Below are positions 34,866-43,062 of a stretch of DNA of 64,000 nucleotides, one piece after another. The stretch's first letter is position 1, and every line of letters starts with the position of its first letter. Under the pieces are notes generated by a model that saw only the letters and a list, made by a program, of their open reading frames with translations, was not told the origin of the DNA and made no database searches. Position numbers and translations under genes: made by a program. This stretch comes from DATBGO01 sp036558005 (lineage in GTDB: Bacteria; Actinomycetota; Actinomycetes; Streptosporangiales; Streptosporangiaceae), in contig DATBGO010000077.1 of assembly GCA_036558005.1 (NCBI GenBank), forward strand, positions 8,038-72,037, written 5' to 3'.

Positions 34866-36320
34866 TCAGGCTGCCTTGATCCACAAGGCATGGCCGGCCG
34901 CATGCTCGGTGAAGTCGCGGACCACGGCAAGATCACCGAAGCGGTGCAGTCGCCGCCGGAAGTCGCGGACGTAGGCGACGCACCTGGCCGAGGTCACGGT
35001 CTGGCCGGTATCCAGTGCTGTGAGCGCGGCGTGACATGCCTGCTCGGGCTGGTCCTGGTCGGCGAGCGCGTCCGCTAGGACTATGGAGACGATGAAGTCG
35101 CTGCGGGCGTACTGGCCATCGGAGGGCGCGGCGAGGGCCGCGTGGTGAGCGGCCCGGCGTGCATTGCCGAGGTCGCGGTGGCAATGCGCGAACTCGGCGG
35201 CTAGCTCGGCTTCGTTGAAGTAGCTGATGAACTCCGGGTCTCGTCCGGGCTCGGGGATCTCGAAGGCGCGCTCGGCGGCGGCGAGGGCGGCGTGGCATCC
35301 CCTGGTATCCCCGGAGCTGGCCAGGCCTCGTGCTTCCATGGCCAGGAACTGGGCTGTCAGCGCGGGCGTGGCCTGGTCGCGCAGTCCTTCGCGGGCGGCG
35401 CGGGCGAGGTTGACGGCTTCGGTGAGGTGGCCGAGGTAGTTGGCCTGGTGGCTCATGGCGGACATGACGCTGCACGCCAGGTGCCGGTCTGCCGCCGACT
35501 GGGCTAGGCGCAGGGCCTGGATGAAGTAGCGCTGAGCCAGGCCGTGCAGACCGCAGTCATAGGACGTCCAGGCGGCCAGCAGGCAAGCCTCGGAGACGGC
35601 GGCGAACAGCTCGCGGCCAGTGGCATCGGTGTAGTGGCCGGACAGCAGCGCGGCTGCGTCCCGGCTCAGGAAGTGGAGCAGGGACCGGCGGGCGTGGGCG
35701 CCACCGAACCGGTTGTCCAGCTCGGCGAACAGTGCTGAGGATGCGCGTACCCGCATGACGTCGGTGTGGCCGACTGCCCGGCCCTGGCTGGTTTCGCCGG
35801 GCAGGATGTCGTCGGGCTGGCCGAGCAGCCAGGTGAGCGCGGCAGCGTTCCAGGCGGCGGGTTCCAGCTGTGCGGCCAGGATGTGCTGTGACCGGGCTGT
35901 GTCGGCCTGCCACAGGTAGCTGGCGGCGTCGATCGCCTGCTCAGCGGTTGCCGGGTACTGCGTGCCGGGTGCCGGGGCCTGCGAAGCGTCAGCGGTGTCT
36001 CGCGCGGGCCGGGCGGGTGTCGTGCCGGGACTGGTGGCCAGGCCGAGAGCGGCGCGGGCCGGGCGGGGCATGTCCAGGCCGTCCGCGATCCTGGCCAGAA
36101 CCTTGATCGTTTTGACGTGGTATTTGCCGTTGGAGATGTCGCTGACGCGGCCTTGCGCTAATCCTGTCGCGATGCCGATCCGGTTTTGGCTCAGCCCGGT
36201 CCGCTGCTTGATCAGCCCGAACAGCTCGCCGATGTCACGGCGAGTTAAGGCGCCAATGACATCAGGGCTGGTCCAGAAGGCTGCCGGTATGGTCACCGGG
36301 CCGAACGCGCCGTCGCGCAT
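34866..36320 (-). CDS. XRE-family regulator with helical repeat domain
   Basis: 484 aa, ATG at 36320. The N-terminal HTH (GELFGLIKQRTGLSQNRIGI, GLAQGRVSDISNG; about residues 30-75) is followed by an Ala/Pro linker and a TPR-like helical array to the C-terminus (for example GHLTEAVNLARAAREGLR, SGDTRGCHAALAAAERAFE). It belongs to the large actinomycete family of XRE-TPR regulators carried on integrative elements, and is divergent from the Zn-finger/HATPase operon, which it may control. Confidence 0.9.
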   Translation of the reverse strand: MRDGAFGPVTIPAAFWTSPDVIGALTRRDIGELFGLIKQRTGLSQNRIGIATGLAQGRVSDISNGKYHVKTIKVLARIADGLDMPRPARAALGLATSPGTTPARPARDTADASQAPAPGTQYPATAEQAIDAASYLWQADTARSQHILAAQLEPAAWNAAALTWLLGQPDDILPGETSQGRAVGHTDVMRVRASSALFAELDNRFGGAHARRSLLHFLSRDAAALLSGHYTDATGRELFAAVSEACLLAAWTSYDCGLHGLAQRYFIQALRLAQSAADRHLACSVMSAMSHQANYLGHLTEAVNLARAAREGLRDQATPALTAQFLAMEARGLASSGDTRGCHAALAAAERAFEIPEPGRDPEFISYFNEAELAAEFAHCHRDLGNARRAAHHAALAAPSDGQYARSDFIVSIVLADALADQDQPEQACHAALTALDTGQTVTSARCVAYVRDFRRRLHRFGDLAVVRDFTEHAAGHALWIKAA

Positions 36321-36465
36321 GTCGCTTCCTTACCTGGCAGGGGCTGCGCCCAGGGAAGTCCGAAACCACAGGGTACTAGGTATACCGCGCCGATAACCCG
36401 GGCGCAGCGCCGGTAATACCGGCGTGAGATGGGATAACGCGGCGGCGTGGCCGAATGTTGCCGTC

Positions 36466-36648
36466 ATGGCGGAATCAGGCCCCCTGTCGAAAGAGTGCAA
36501 ATCCTGCGGCGGCCGCGGGTGGAAGCTTGTCCGGTCTCGCCGCGCAGTGATCATCGGAACGCTGCTGCGCGGATCGGCTGCGACGGCTCGGCGCGACTGC
36601 CCGGCGTGTGGCGGTACCGGCACAGCCCGCATTCCAGGGATCGGGTGA
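36466..36648 (+). CDS. small DnaJ-like zinc-finger protein
   Basis: 60 aa from the ATG at 36466. It has two CxxCxGxG units (CKSCGGRG and CPACGGTG) separated by ~29 residues, a DnaJ-central-domain-type zinc site without the rest of DnaJ. It is first gene of a run of same-strand genes; the next begins 3 bases after its stop. Found in actinomycete elements; function unknown. Confidence 0.75.
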   Translation: MAESGPLSKECKSCGGRGWKLVRSRRAVIIGTLLRGSAATARRDCPACGGTGTARIPGIG

Positions 36649-36651
36649 TCT

Positions 36652-37053
36652 GTGCGCACGCCGATTCCCGAAGGCGCCCACTTGTGCGCGGTCACCTATC
36701 CTGGCCGCGCCGACCAGGCCCGCGCCGTCAGAGCCGACCTGCGCGTCTGGCTGGGTGCCTGCCCCCTGGCTGATGATCTCATTCTTTGCGCCTCCGAGCT
36801 GGCCGCTAACGCTGCTCTGCACAGCCGGTCGGGCCTGCGCGGGGCCACCTTCACCGTGCGTGCCGAGACCTGTCCTGGCAGCCACGCGCGAGTCGAGGTC
36901 CAGGACAAAGGCGGCCCCTGGCGCGGTCCGGTGCCCGGCGGCGACGGACACCACGGGCTTGACATCGTCCAGGCGCTCGCGACCACCTGGGGCGTCGACG
37001 GCGATCAGTTCGGCCGGGCCATTTGGGTCCGCATCGACTGGCCCGGCTCATGA
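36652..37053 (+). CDS. HATPase_c (anti-sigma-factor kinase-like) protein
   Basis: 133 aa, GTG start. The N-box is CASELAANAALHS, the G1-type region RVEVQDKGGPW, and a G2-like GHHGLDIVQALA. This is the minimal GHKL fold of RsbW/SpoIIAB-type proteins, common as ATP-binding regulators in actinomycetes. It forms an operon with the following HTH protein and a second HATPase. Confidence 0.87.
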   Translation: MRTPIPEGAHLCAVTYPGRADQARAVRADLRVWLGACPLADDLILCASELAANAALHSRSGLRGATFTVRAETCPGSHARVEVQDKGGPWRGPVPGGDGHHGLDIVQALATTWGVDGDQFGRAIWVRIDWPGS

Positions 37054-37099
37054 CCGGCATCCGCCAGCTGCCTAGCGCCGGGGAACAGGTCGTGGCCTG

Positions 37100-37984
37100 A
37101 TGCCAGCGGCGCGGCTGAGCCCGCTGCCCGCGAACGTCCCTGGTGCCGAGCTGCGCCACGGGTACACCTTGTCGCAGGTCGCCGCGCTGAGCGTGTTCGC
37201 AGTCCGGCGGCAGCTCTGGCACCAGGCCGCTGACTTCGATGAGCGGCTGGAGATCGCCTGGCACGCCATCATCGAGCACATCTACGCCAGCGACCAGCCG
37301 CCCCCCGTGCGCGATGTGATCCGCGCCGGGTGGAAGGCGATCTCTGACCAGGTGGGTAAGACGCACCGGTTCTACGGGCTGGACACCCACGACCGGTACG
37401 CCGGGACCACTGCCGGGTTCGAGCGGTACTGGTGGTACGTGGCCCGGGCCGTGTGCGGCCCGGAGGAGAACGTGACCGAGCGGGTCGCGCTCGCCCAGAT
37501 ATGGCCACGGCTGCGCCCGGTCTACCGTGAGGCGCTCGCCGCGCTGGCCGCATTCGGGGATTACGGGCTGGCGGCTGAGTCGCTTGGCAAGTCCCGCAAG
37601 ACCTTCACGGCCTGTATCAGCCAGGCCCGCCGGGAGTTCCTCGCGCTCTGGCACGAAGGCGAGGCTCCCTCCCGGCCCTGGGGGCAGGACAGGCGGATCA
37701 AGGACACCGACCGGCACTCGATCACCTACAGGACGATCCGTCTGCGGCAGCGCCAAGCCCGCAAGACGCCGCCACGCGACCGGGCACCCCGGCCACGCCA
37801 GGCCAGCGGAAACCGTGCCGATCTCGGCATCTCCGGGGCTGAACTGGTCCGCCGTTACGAGGGCGGAGAAACAGTCCGCCAGATCGCCGCTTCGCTCGGC
37901 AGGTCATACGGCGTCGTGCACCGCCGGCTGCACGCTGAAGGCGCCGAGTTGCGCCCCGCTGGCCGGGTGGCCGGGCGGCGATGA
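37100..37984 (+). CDS. sigma-like / helix-turn-helix protein of integrative elements
   Basis: 294 aa from the ATG at 37100. The N-terminal region is helical (LSQVAALSVFAVRRQLWHQAADFDERLEIAWHAIIEHIY), the middle basic, and the C-terminus carries an HTH (ELVRRYEGGETVRQIAASLG, SYGVVHRRL). A sigma-70-like helical pattern is visible (YREALAALAAFGDYGLAAESLGKS). It overlaps the next gene (ATGA). DNA-binding regulator inferred. Confidence 0.75.
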   Translation: MPAARLSPLPANVPGAELRHGYTLSQVAALSVFAVRRQLWHQAADFDERLEIAWHAIIEHIYASDQPPPVRDVIRAGWKAISDQVGKTHRFYGLDTHDRYAGTTAGFERYWWYVARAVCGPEENVTERVALAQIWPRLRPVYREALAALAAFGDYGLAAESLGKSRKTFTACISQARREFLALWHEGEAPSRPWGQDRRIKDTDRHSITYRTIRLRQRQARKTPPRDRAPRPRQASGNRADLGISGAELVRRYEGGETVRQIAASLGRSYGVVHRRLHAEGAELRPAGRVAGRR

Positions 37985-38472
37985 CCAGCCGTCCCGGGAA
38001 ACCTGAAGCGCGGGGGATCCTGGTGACGGACTGGTTCCCCGGCGAAGCGGCGGCAGTCGGGCAGGCGCGCAAGTTCGTCTGCGGCGTCCTGGGCGCGGAC
38101 TGGCCCGGGTTGCCTGACGTTCTGCTGATGGTCAGCGAGATCGCCACGAACGCGGTCAGGTACGCGGAGTCCGGGGACGGCGGCTGGTTCGACCTGACCG
38201 TCTCGGTCCGCGGCCGAACCCTGCGGATAGCGGTGGCAGAACGAGGTGGCCCGGCAGCTCCGCGGATACCTTGTGAAGGCGGGGATCCTGGCGTTCTGAC
38301 GAGCGGGCGCGGCCTGCGGCTCGTTGATGACTTAGCGGACGCGTGGGGCTGTGCGGGGGACACCATGGGGCGTGTCCTCTGGTTCGAGATCAGCTGGCAG
38401 GCACGCTGGGTAACCGCCTCACCGTGCGGCATTCTGCCGGGGCACATGACATCCTGGGTGGCCGGGCAGTAG
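37981..38472 (+). CDS. second HATPase_c (anti-sigma-like) protein
   Basis: 163 aa, ATG overlapping the previous stop by 4 bases. N-box MVSEIATNAVRYAES, G1-type LRIAVAERGGPAAP, G2-type TSGRGLRLVDDLAD. Like the HATPase at 36652 it is a minimal GHKL protein; two in one operon flanking an HTH protein suggests a partner-switching or anti-sigma arrangement. Its stop codon overlaps the GntR operator. Confidence 0.87.
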   Translation: MTSRPGKPEARGILVTDWFPGEAAAVGQARKFVCGVLGADWPGLPDVLLMVSEIATNAVRYAESGDGGWFDLTVSVRGRTLRIAVAERGGPAAPRIPCEGGDPGVLTSGRGLRLVDDLADAWGCAGDTMGRVLWFEISWQARWVTASPCGILPGHMTSWVAGQ

Positions 38473-38487
38473 TCTACCTGGGTAGAC
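38472..38487. promoter_or_regulatory. palindromic operator upstream of the GntR gene
   Basis: GTCTACCTGGGTAGAC: perfect 7-base arms with a TG centre, 43 bases before the GntR start. The spacing and symmetry are those of GntR/KorSA-type autoregulatory operators in actinomycete integrative elements. Confidence 0.7.
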
Positions 38488-38529
38488 AAGCAATTGTGCA
38501 GGTGGACTAAGCAAGTGTGAGGCACTGTC

Positions 38530-39264
38530 ATGGGCTTCGAGTACACCCCGCCCAAATACGCGCTGATCATCACGGCCTTGCAGGAGCGGATCGAATCGGG
38601 GGAGTACCCGCCAGGATCGCTGCTGCCCAGCGAGCACCAGCTCTCCGCCGAGTTCGGAACGGCGCGGCCCACGGTGGTCCGCGCCCTGCGCGTGCTGCGC
38701 CAGGAGGGGTGGATTGACACCCAACAGGGCAAGGGCAGCTTCGTGCGCGGTCGCCCGGCACTGGCCGCGGCGGGCCCGCAGCGGCGCGGGAGGGCCGAGC
38801 TTGACCGGGACGAGTCCCGCGAGCCGGGTGAGCTGATCTCGGTCGGCAAGGCCGCGGCACCCGCACGGGTGGCGGCGCTGCTCGGCGTGGAGCCAGGCTC
38901 CGAACTGGTCAGCCGCAGGCGCCTGGTCCGCCAGGACAACGGCGAGGCATCGGAGATCCTCACCTGGTGGCTTGCACCCGGCCTGGCCGAGAGGACCGGC
39001 CTGGGCGGCCCGGAACCGGTGCGGGGCGGTGTCCGTTCCCTGCTGGACCGGGTCGCGGGTATCCGCGTTGACCACGTATTCGAGCAGGTCACTGCCCGCC
39101 GCGCTGACGTGCATGAGGCGAAGCTCCTGGGCATCTCGCGGTCGGCCCCGGTACTCGCCCTGTACGTGAGCGCTCGTGATGCCACTGGCCGTCCGGTGCT
39201 GGCGCTAGATGTGGCCATGTCCGGTGACCTGCACGAGCTTGAGGACGCTTACCCGGTCGGCTAG
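38530..39264 (+). CDS. GntR-family regulator with UTRA domain (KorSA/TraR-like)
   Basis: 244 aa. The N-terminal GntR winged helix is clear (YALIITALQERIESGEYPPG, LLPSEHQLSAEFGTARPTVVRALRVL, WIDTQQGKGSFV), followed by a UTRA ligand domain (SELVSRRRLVRQDNGEASEI ... LGISRSAPVLALYVSARDATGRPV). Proteins of this type repress maintenance/transfer genes in AICEs such as pSAM2. Those target genes are absent here, so this may be an orphan regulator. Confidence 0.9.
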   Translation: MGFEYTPPKYALIITALQERIESGEYPPGSLLPSEHQLSAEFGTARPTVVRALRVLRQEGWIDTQQGKGSFVRGRPALAAAGPQRRGRAELDRDESREPGELISVGKAAAPARVAALLGVEPGSELVSRRRLVRQDNGEASEILTWWLAPGLAERTGLGGPEPVRGGVRSLLDRVAGIRVDHVFEQVTARRADVHEAKLLGISRSAPVLALYVSARDATGRPVLALDVAMSGDLHELEDAYPVG

Positions 39265-39370
39265 GTGGGCTGATGGCCCCCGTTTCATTCCGCGTATATT
39301 CCGGGAACAGCTCTCCAGAGCCGCTTTCAGCGGCCTACGGCTGCCTACGGGCTAGCTCTGAGCTGATCAT

Positions 39371-39410
39371 GAAAAAGGCCCGAACCTGCTGGTCAGCGGA
39401 TGTTCGGGCC
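39371..39410 (-). terminator. intrinsic terminator of tRNA-Arg, inside the island
   Basis: On the minus strand, GGCCCGAAC/GTTCGGGCC (9-bp stem, 39377-39385 with 39402-39410, 16-base loop) is followed by TTTTTC. It lies just after the 3' end of the tRNA and on the island side of the attachment repeat, so the element brings its own terminator. Confidence 0.85.
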
Positions 39411-39417
39411 GGGTATC

Positions 39418-39465
39418 GGAGAGCGCCCCCAGCAGGATTCGAACCTGCGCACACGGCTCCGGAGG
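39418..39465. repeat. right attachment-site repeat of the island
   Basis: 48 bases identical to 28426-28473; here it forms the 3' part of the complete tRNA-Arg gene. Together the two copies define the island ends. Confidence 0.92.
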
Positions 39466-39495
39466 CCGTTGCTCTATCCCCTGAGCTATGGGGGC
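39424..39495 (-). tRNA. tRNA-Arg(CCG)
   Basis: Read on the minus strand: acceptor GCCCCCA/TGGGGGC, D arm GCTC..GAGC, anticodon arm ACGGC-CTCCGGA-GCCGT with anticodon CCG, T arm GCAGG-TTCGAAT-CCTGC, discriminator G; no encoded CCA. All stems pair. It is the integration target of the island and precedes an intrinsic terminator. Confidence 0.97.
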
Positions 39496-39621
39496 CTGCA
39501 CGCAAGTGCCGGCAGGCACGGGCTTTGAAGATCGGAGCTTAGGGTACCAGCCGCGGCGGGATCTCCCGACACGTTGCAGATCAGCGGGCACGCGCCAGGT
39601 AGAGAGGGTAGCCTCGCGCGG

Positions 39622-40017
39622 GTGACGCAGGGACTTGGCCGGGTGCTGGTTGTCGATGACGACGAGGTCATCAGGCAACTTATCGCCGTGAACCTCACGC
39701 TGGAGGGGTTCGACGTCGTTACTGCCGTGGACGGCAAGGACTGCTTGGAGAAGGTGCTCGAAGCTGCCCCCGACGTGATCACGCTGGACGTGATGATGCC
39801 GCGGCTGGACGGCTGGGTCACCGCCACTCAGCTTCGCGGCAACCCGGCGACCGCTGGCATCAAAGTTGTGATGATCACCGCCCGGGCGCAGGAAGACGAC
39901 TGGTCCAAGGGCCGTCAGGTCGGGGTGGACGCGTACCTGACCAAGCCGTTCGACCCGGTCGAGATGATCCGGGTGGTGCGCGAGCTGGTCGGAGCGCCCA
40001 GCAGCGCTTACGACTGA
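39622..40017 (+). CDS. stand-alone response regulator (receiver domain only)
   Basis: 131 aa from the GTG at 39622; an in-frame ATG 16 codons earlier is in sequence close to the tRNA promoter. Receiver signature: acidic pair in VLVVDDDEVI, phospho-Asp in VITLDVMMPRLDG, Thr/Ser in VVMITARA and Lys in DAYLTKPF. There is no output domain, as in CheY/PilG-like single-domain regulators. Its position before the ArgS-like/rho block is conserved in actinomycetes, as I recall. Confidence 0.92.
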   Translation: MTQGLGRVLVVDDDEVIRQLIAVNLTLEGFDVVTAVDGKDCLEKVLEAAPDVITLDVMMPRLDGWVTATQLRGNPATAGIKVVMITARAQEDDWSKGRQVGVDAYLTKPFDPVEMIRVVRELVGAPSSAYD

Positions 40018-40054
40018 CGGGGTCGGCCGCGGTGCGGCTCGTAACCTGGGCCTT

Positions 40055-42067
40055 ATGATCCCTGGGGATATCGGCGCGCGGCTTGCCGCCGCGATCAGCG
40101 CCGCCGTCGCCGGCGGGGACCTGCCCGCGGCCGCCCTGGACCGGGCCGACGCGGCGGGCACCTGGCGGCCCGCGCCGCGCGAGGCTGGCGGCGCGCCGGG
40201 GAGCTACGCGACCACGCTGCCGTTCCTGCTCGGCGCGGCGACCGGCCTGCCCGCCGCTGATGTCGCGGGCTTGCTGGCCGGCCGGCTGGCCGGGGTCAGC
40301 TGGATCAGCTCGGCGTCGGTCACCGGCGGCGGCTATCTCACCGTGACGGTCACCCCGGAGGCGCTGGCCCGGCTCGCCGTCCGGGTCGCCCGGGCCGGCG
40401 ACGCCTGCGCCCGCAGCACCGCGCTTCGCGGCGTTCACGTCCGCGGCACGGTGCCGCGCGGGCCGCAACCGGCCGCGCCGCAACCGGCCGCGCCGCAACC
40501 GGGCGGGCAGCAGCCGGGCGGGCAGCAGCCGGGCGGGCAGCAGCTGGGCGGACCGCGACTGGGCGGGCAGCAGTCGGGCGGGCCGCAGTCTGGCGGATCG
40601 CAGTCGGGCGGATCGCAGTCGGGCGGATCGCAGCCGGGCGGATCGCAGCTGGGCGGGCAGCAATCGAGCGGGCAGCAATCTGGCGGGCCGCAGCCGGGCG
40701 AGCAGCAATCTGGCGGGCCGCAGCCGGGCGAGCCGCAGGGGGGCGAGCCATACCGCGCGGCGCCGCCGGGCGGGGCGCTGCTGGGCGCGGGCCTGGCGGA
40801 CGCGCCCAGCTGGGAGGCTGCGTGGCGGCTGGTGACCAGCGCGGCGGCTGCCCGTCTCGCCGTCGCTGCTGGGGCCGACCTTGAGAGCGAGCATGCGCCG
40901 GGACCAGCCGAAGGCGCTGGCGCAGGGCAGCGCGCCGGGGCGGCGGGGGCTTTCGACGACGAGCAAGGCGCCGGGCGGGAGCAGCGTGCCCAGGGTGAGG
41001 GTGGCGCGTGGGGCGAGAGTGTTGAGCGGGGAGCAGGGGGTGCAGGGAACGAGCGCGGAGGCGGGCTGGGCGGGGCTGGCTGGCCTGGGTGCGGTGCTGA
41101 ACGGGAGGCAGGGGCGGGGGGCATCGGCAGCGATGGCCCAGCGCTGCTGATAGAGCGACAGCTCCGGGCCAGTGCCGCTGAATCGGCGGCTGACCGGGGG
41201 GGCGACGGCGAGGAAACCGCGCCAGCGCCTGGTGCGGGGGAGATTGCTGGGGGAGCTGGGGCTAGTGAGCAAAGTGAGGAGTGCCCAAAGGAGGCTGATC
41301 AGGGTGCGGGGAGGGCGCGGCAGCCTGGGGCGGTCGGGGGGGCGGGGGTTTTTAGCGGCTATGTCACTCTGCCGGCACTAGAGCAGCGGCAGAGTGACAT
41401 AGCCGCTAAACAGGCGCGCGGCCGGGATGCGGGTGTGGCTGCTGGGGCTGGTGACGTTGCAGTCGGGAAGGTTGCGGTCGGCGAGGCGGTGGGGATCGCG
41501 GGGGAGGAGGCGGTGCGGTACGCGCTGCTGCGGCGGCGGGAGGGCGGGGCCGGCGGGATTGACCCGGTGGCGTGGGCGCGGCAGGTGCCGGGGAACCCGT
41601 TCTACGCGGTGCGGCTTGGACATGCGGACGCGGTCAGCACGCTGCGGTGGGGTGCCCAGCTCGGGTACGGGCTAGGGGATCCTGACGAGGCCGGGGGCGG
41701 GCTGCCCGGGCGTGCGAGGGAGGAGGCGCTCGGGCGTGCGAGGGAGGACGCATCCGGGCGCGCGGGCGGGGGAGCGCTCGGACATCTGGCGGAGCAGGAA
41801 CTGCTGGCGGAGATCTCCTGGCTGCCCGAACGGGTCGCCGGTGCCGCGCGGCGGCGCCAGCCGGATGAGGTCGCGCGGTACCTGGAAGGGCTGGCGGGGG
41901 CGTGGCTGGAGTGCCGGGAACGCTGCCCGGCACTGCCGTTCATGGGGGAGCGGGCACCGCGGGATCCGGCCGGGATCCGGGCCCGGCTGTGGCTGGCGGC
42001 GGCGGCCGCCGCCGCGCTCGGGGCCGGGCTGCGGATGCTGGGAGTGCCGGCCCCGGAGCGAGTCTGA
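40055..42067 (+). CDS. ArgS-like protein with N-terminal and DALR domains but no catalytic core
   Basis: 670 aa. Residues ~5-120 resemble the additional N-terminal domain of arginyl-tRNA synthetase (GSYATTLPFLLGAATGLPAADVAG, VTGGGYLTVTVT). The C-terminal ~180 residues resemble the DALR anticodon-binding domain (VRYALLRRREGGAGG, NPFYAVRLGHADAVSTLRWG, ECRERCPALPF). Between them the Rossmann catalytic core with HIGH/KMSK is missing and replaced by ~350 residues of low complexity, including a Gln/Gly/Ser tandem repeat and a coding hairpin. It cannot charge tRNA; tRNA binding or regulation is possible. Shorter actinomycete homologues sit at this same place. Confidence 0.78.
   Translation: MIPGDIGARLAAAISAAVAGGDLPAAALDRADAAGTWRPAPREAGGAPGSYATTLPFLLGAATGLPAADVAGLLAGRLAGVSWISSASVTGGGYLTVTVTPEALARLAVRVARAGDACARSTALRGVHVRGTVPRGPQPAAPQPAAPQPGGQQPGGQQPGGQQLGGPRLGGQQSGGPQSGGSQSGGSQSGGSQPGGSQLGGQQSSGQQSGGPQPGEQQSGGPQPGEPQGGEPYRAAPPGGALLGAGLADAPSWEAAWRLVTSAAAARLAVAAGADLESEHAPGPAEGAGAGQRAGAAGAFDDEQGAGREQRAQGEGGAWGESVERGAGGAGNERGGGLGGAGWPGCGAEREAGAGGIGSDGPALLIERQLRASAAESAADRGGDGEETAPAPGAGEIAGGAGASEQSEECPKEADQGAGRARQPGAVGGAGVFSGYVTLPALEQRQSDIAAKQARGRDAGVAAGAGDVAVGKVAVGEAVGIAGEEAVRYALLRRREGGAGGIDPVAWARQVPGNPFYAVRLGHADAVSTLRWGAQLGYGLGDPDEAGGGLPGRAREEALGRAREDASGRAGGGALGHLAEQELLAEISWLPERVAGAARRRQPDEVARYLEGLAGAWLECRERCPALPFMGERAPRDPAGIRARLWLAAAAAAALGAGLRMLGVPAPERV
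40485..40745 (+). repeat. tandem 12-15-base repeat encoding Gly-Gly-Gln/Ser units
   Basis: About 20 degenerate copies of gcgggcagcagccg-type units within the ArgS-like gene, translated as GGQQPGGQQ, SGGPQ, GGSQ. Frame is maintained, so expansion/contraction is tolerated. Probably a disordered linker. Confidence 0.85.
41351..41410. repeat. perfect 24-bp inverted repeat inside the ArgS-like gene
   Basis: Left arm 41351-41374 and right arm 41387-41410 are perfectly complementary; loop is 12 bases (41375-41386). It is in frame and encodes FSGYVTL...DIAAK-like residues. A stem of this length within a coding region suggests a palindromic insertion element or a captured terminator. Confidence 0.85.
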
Positions 42068-43062
42068 GCTCGGGGCCGAGTGGTCTGGGTGACGGGAGTT
42101 GGGCGTTGCTGATGGCGGTGATCAGCTGGCAGCGCGGAGTGGTCTGGGTGACGGGGAGCGAGATTGCTGGCGCTAGTGCGGGGGTAGCAGAGCAGGCGAG
42201 AGTGAGGTTGGTGGGGCTGATGGGGTGAGGGTGTATTGATGTCCGGTCTTGCCTGGGGCGGGAGTTCTTGTGAGAATTGTTCGACTGAAGTAAGTTCGCG
42301 GGTTAACCGCATCAAAACGGGCGAAGATGCCGGCGATTCGTGACGGGGGCGGTTCAATCGCCTCCGAAGCGGGTACCGCATGGCTTGTAAGCCCCCTGGA
42401 TGTCGACAGCCAAGGCGACGAAGCCTCCAGTCTGCCTCTCCCGGTGCAGGTCAGCGTGTCGCGGCTGGGCGAAGCGTAGCTGGCGGCAATCGAGTAGCGA
42501 GTGTTACCGGAGCCCCGGTTGCTCGTTGCATGCCCTGTCGGCTTCTCCTAACTAATACGGACAGCCTGAAGGAATGCCGTGGGCTCTCTTGGTGTTAAGC
42601 TGGGTGCTGCACCAGACGCCCCGCTACGGGGAGCGGTGCTCGCCTGTCGCCGTCTGGCCCGCGCCGCAACCAGCGGCAGCCTGCGGCTTCCACAGACAGC
42701 CACCTTCCGCCATACCTCCACACCTGCCAGGAGTGGACAGGGTGTTGCGGCACAGTGTGGGACCGGATGGCTCATGGCCGGCCCTAGCCATGAGCGCTGC
42801 CGGGCAGCCTCTGAGACCGGCTGTCCCGGAGCCGTTGCACGGCGGTCACGGCGAGCTCGCCCCATCGTCTGGGCTTTCCGTGAGCCTCCCTCGTTGACCT
42901 TGGCCGCGGATGAAGGATTGCGCGTGCCGGCACTGGCCGCATGCGAGAAAGCACGGGGATGGCACAAGCACAAGCACAGACCTGGCAGATGAGCCGGGCC
43001 GTCACAGCGGATCGCACCGGCTGCCCATCCGGCTGGTGGCCGCGCCCTGGGAAGGACCCCTC
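42068..43062. other. 995-base gap upstream of rho
   Basis: Begins with a 19-base direct repeat (gagtggtctgggtgacggg near 42078 and 42138). Several small frames exist but none has good starts or domains. No riboswitch is recognised. It may hold a long rho leader (rho is often autoregulated by attenuation). The lysA-hom-thr genes usually found here in streptomycetes are absent. Confidence 0.45.

Larger units (their letters stand above)
28426..39465. mobile_element. 11-kb genomic island integrated in tRNA-Arg(CCG)
   Basis: Bounded by the 48-base direct repeats at 28426-28473 and 39418-39465, which duplicate the 3' part of tRNA-Arg. The left half (28.8-32.0 kb) has strikingly low GC (the 60 bases at 30301-30360 contain 24 G+C). 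The right half carries genes typical of actinomycete integrative elements. No integrase, excisionase, replication or TraB gene was found, so it is either a decayed element or one that needs mobilisation in trans. Confidence 0.85.

Noticed and set aside
40485..40745. Possible CRISPR-like repeat array
   Set aside because: Repeats are contiguous, 12-15 bases, degenerate, keep the reading frame and have no spacers; no cas genes are present. It is a coding low-complexity tract.
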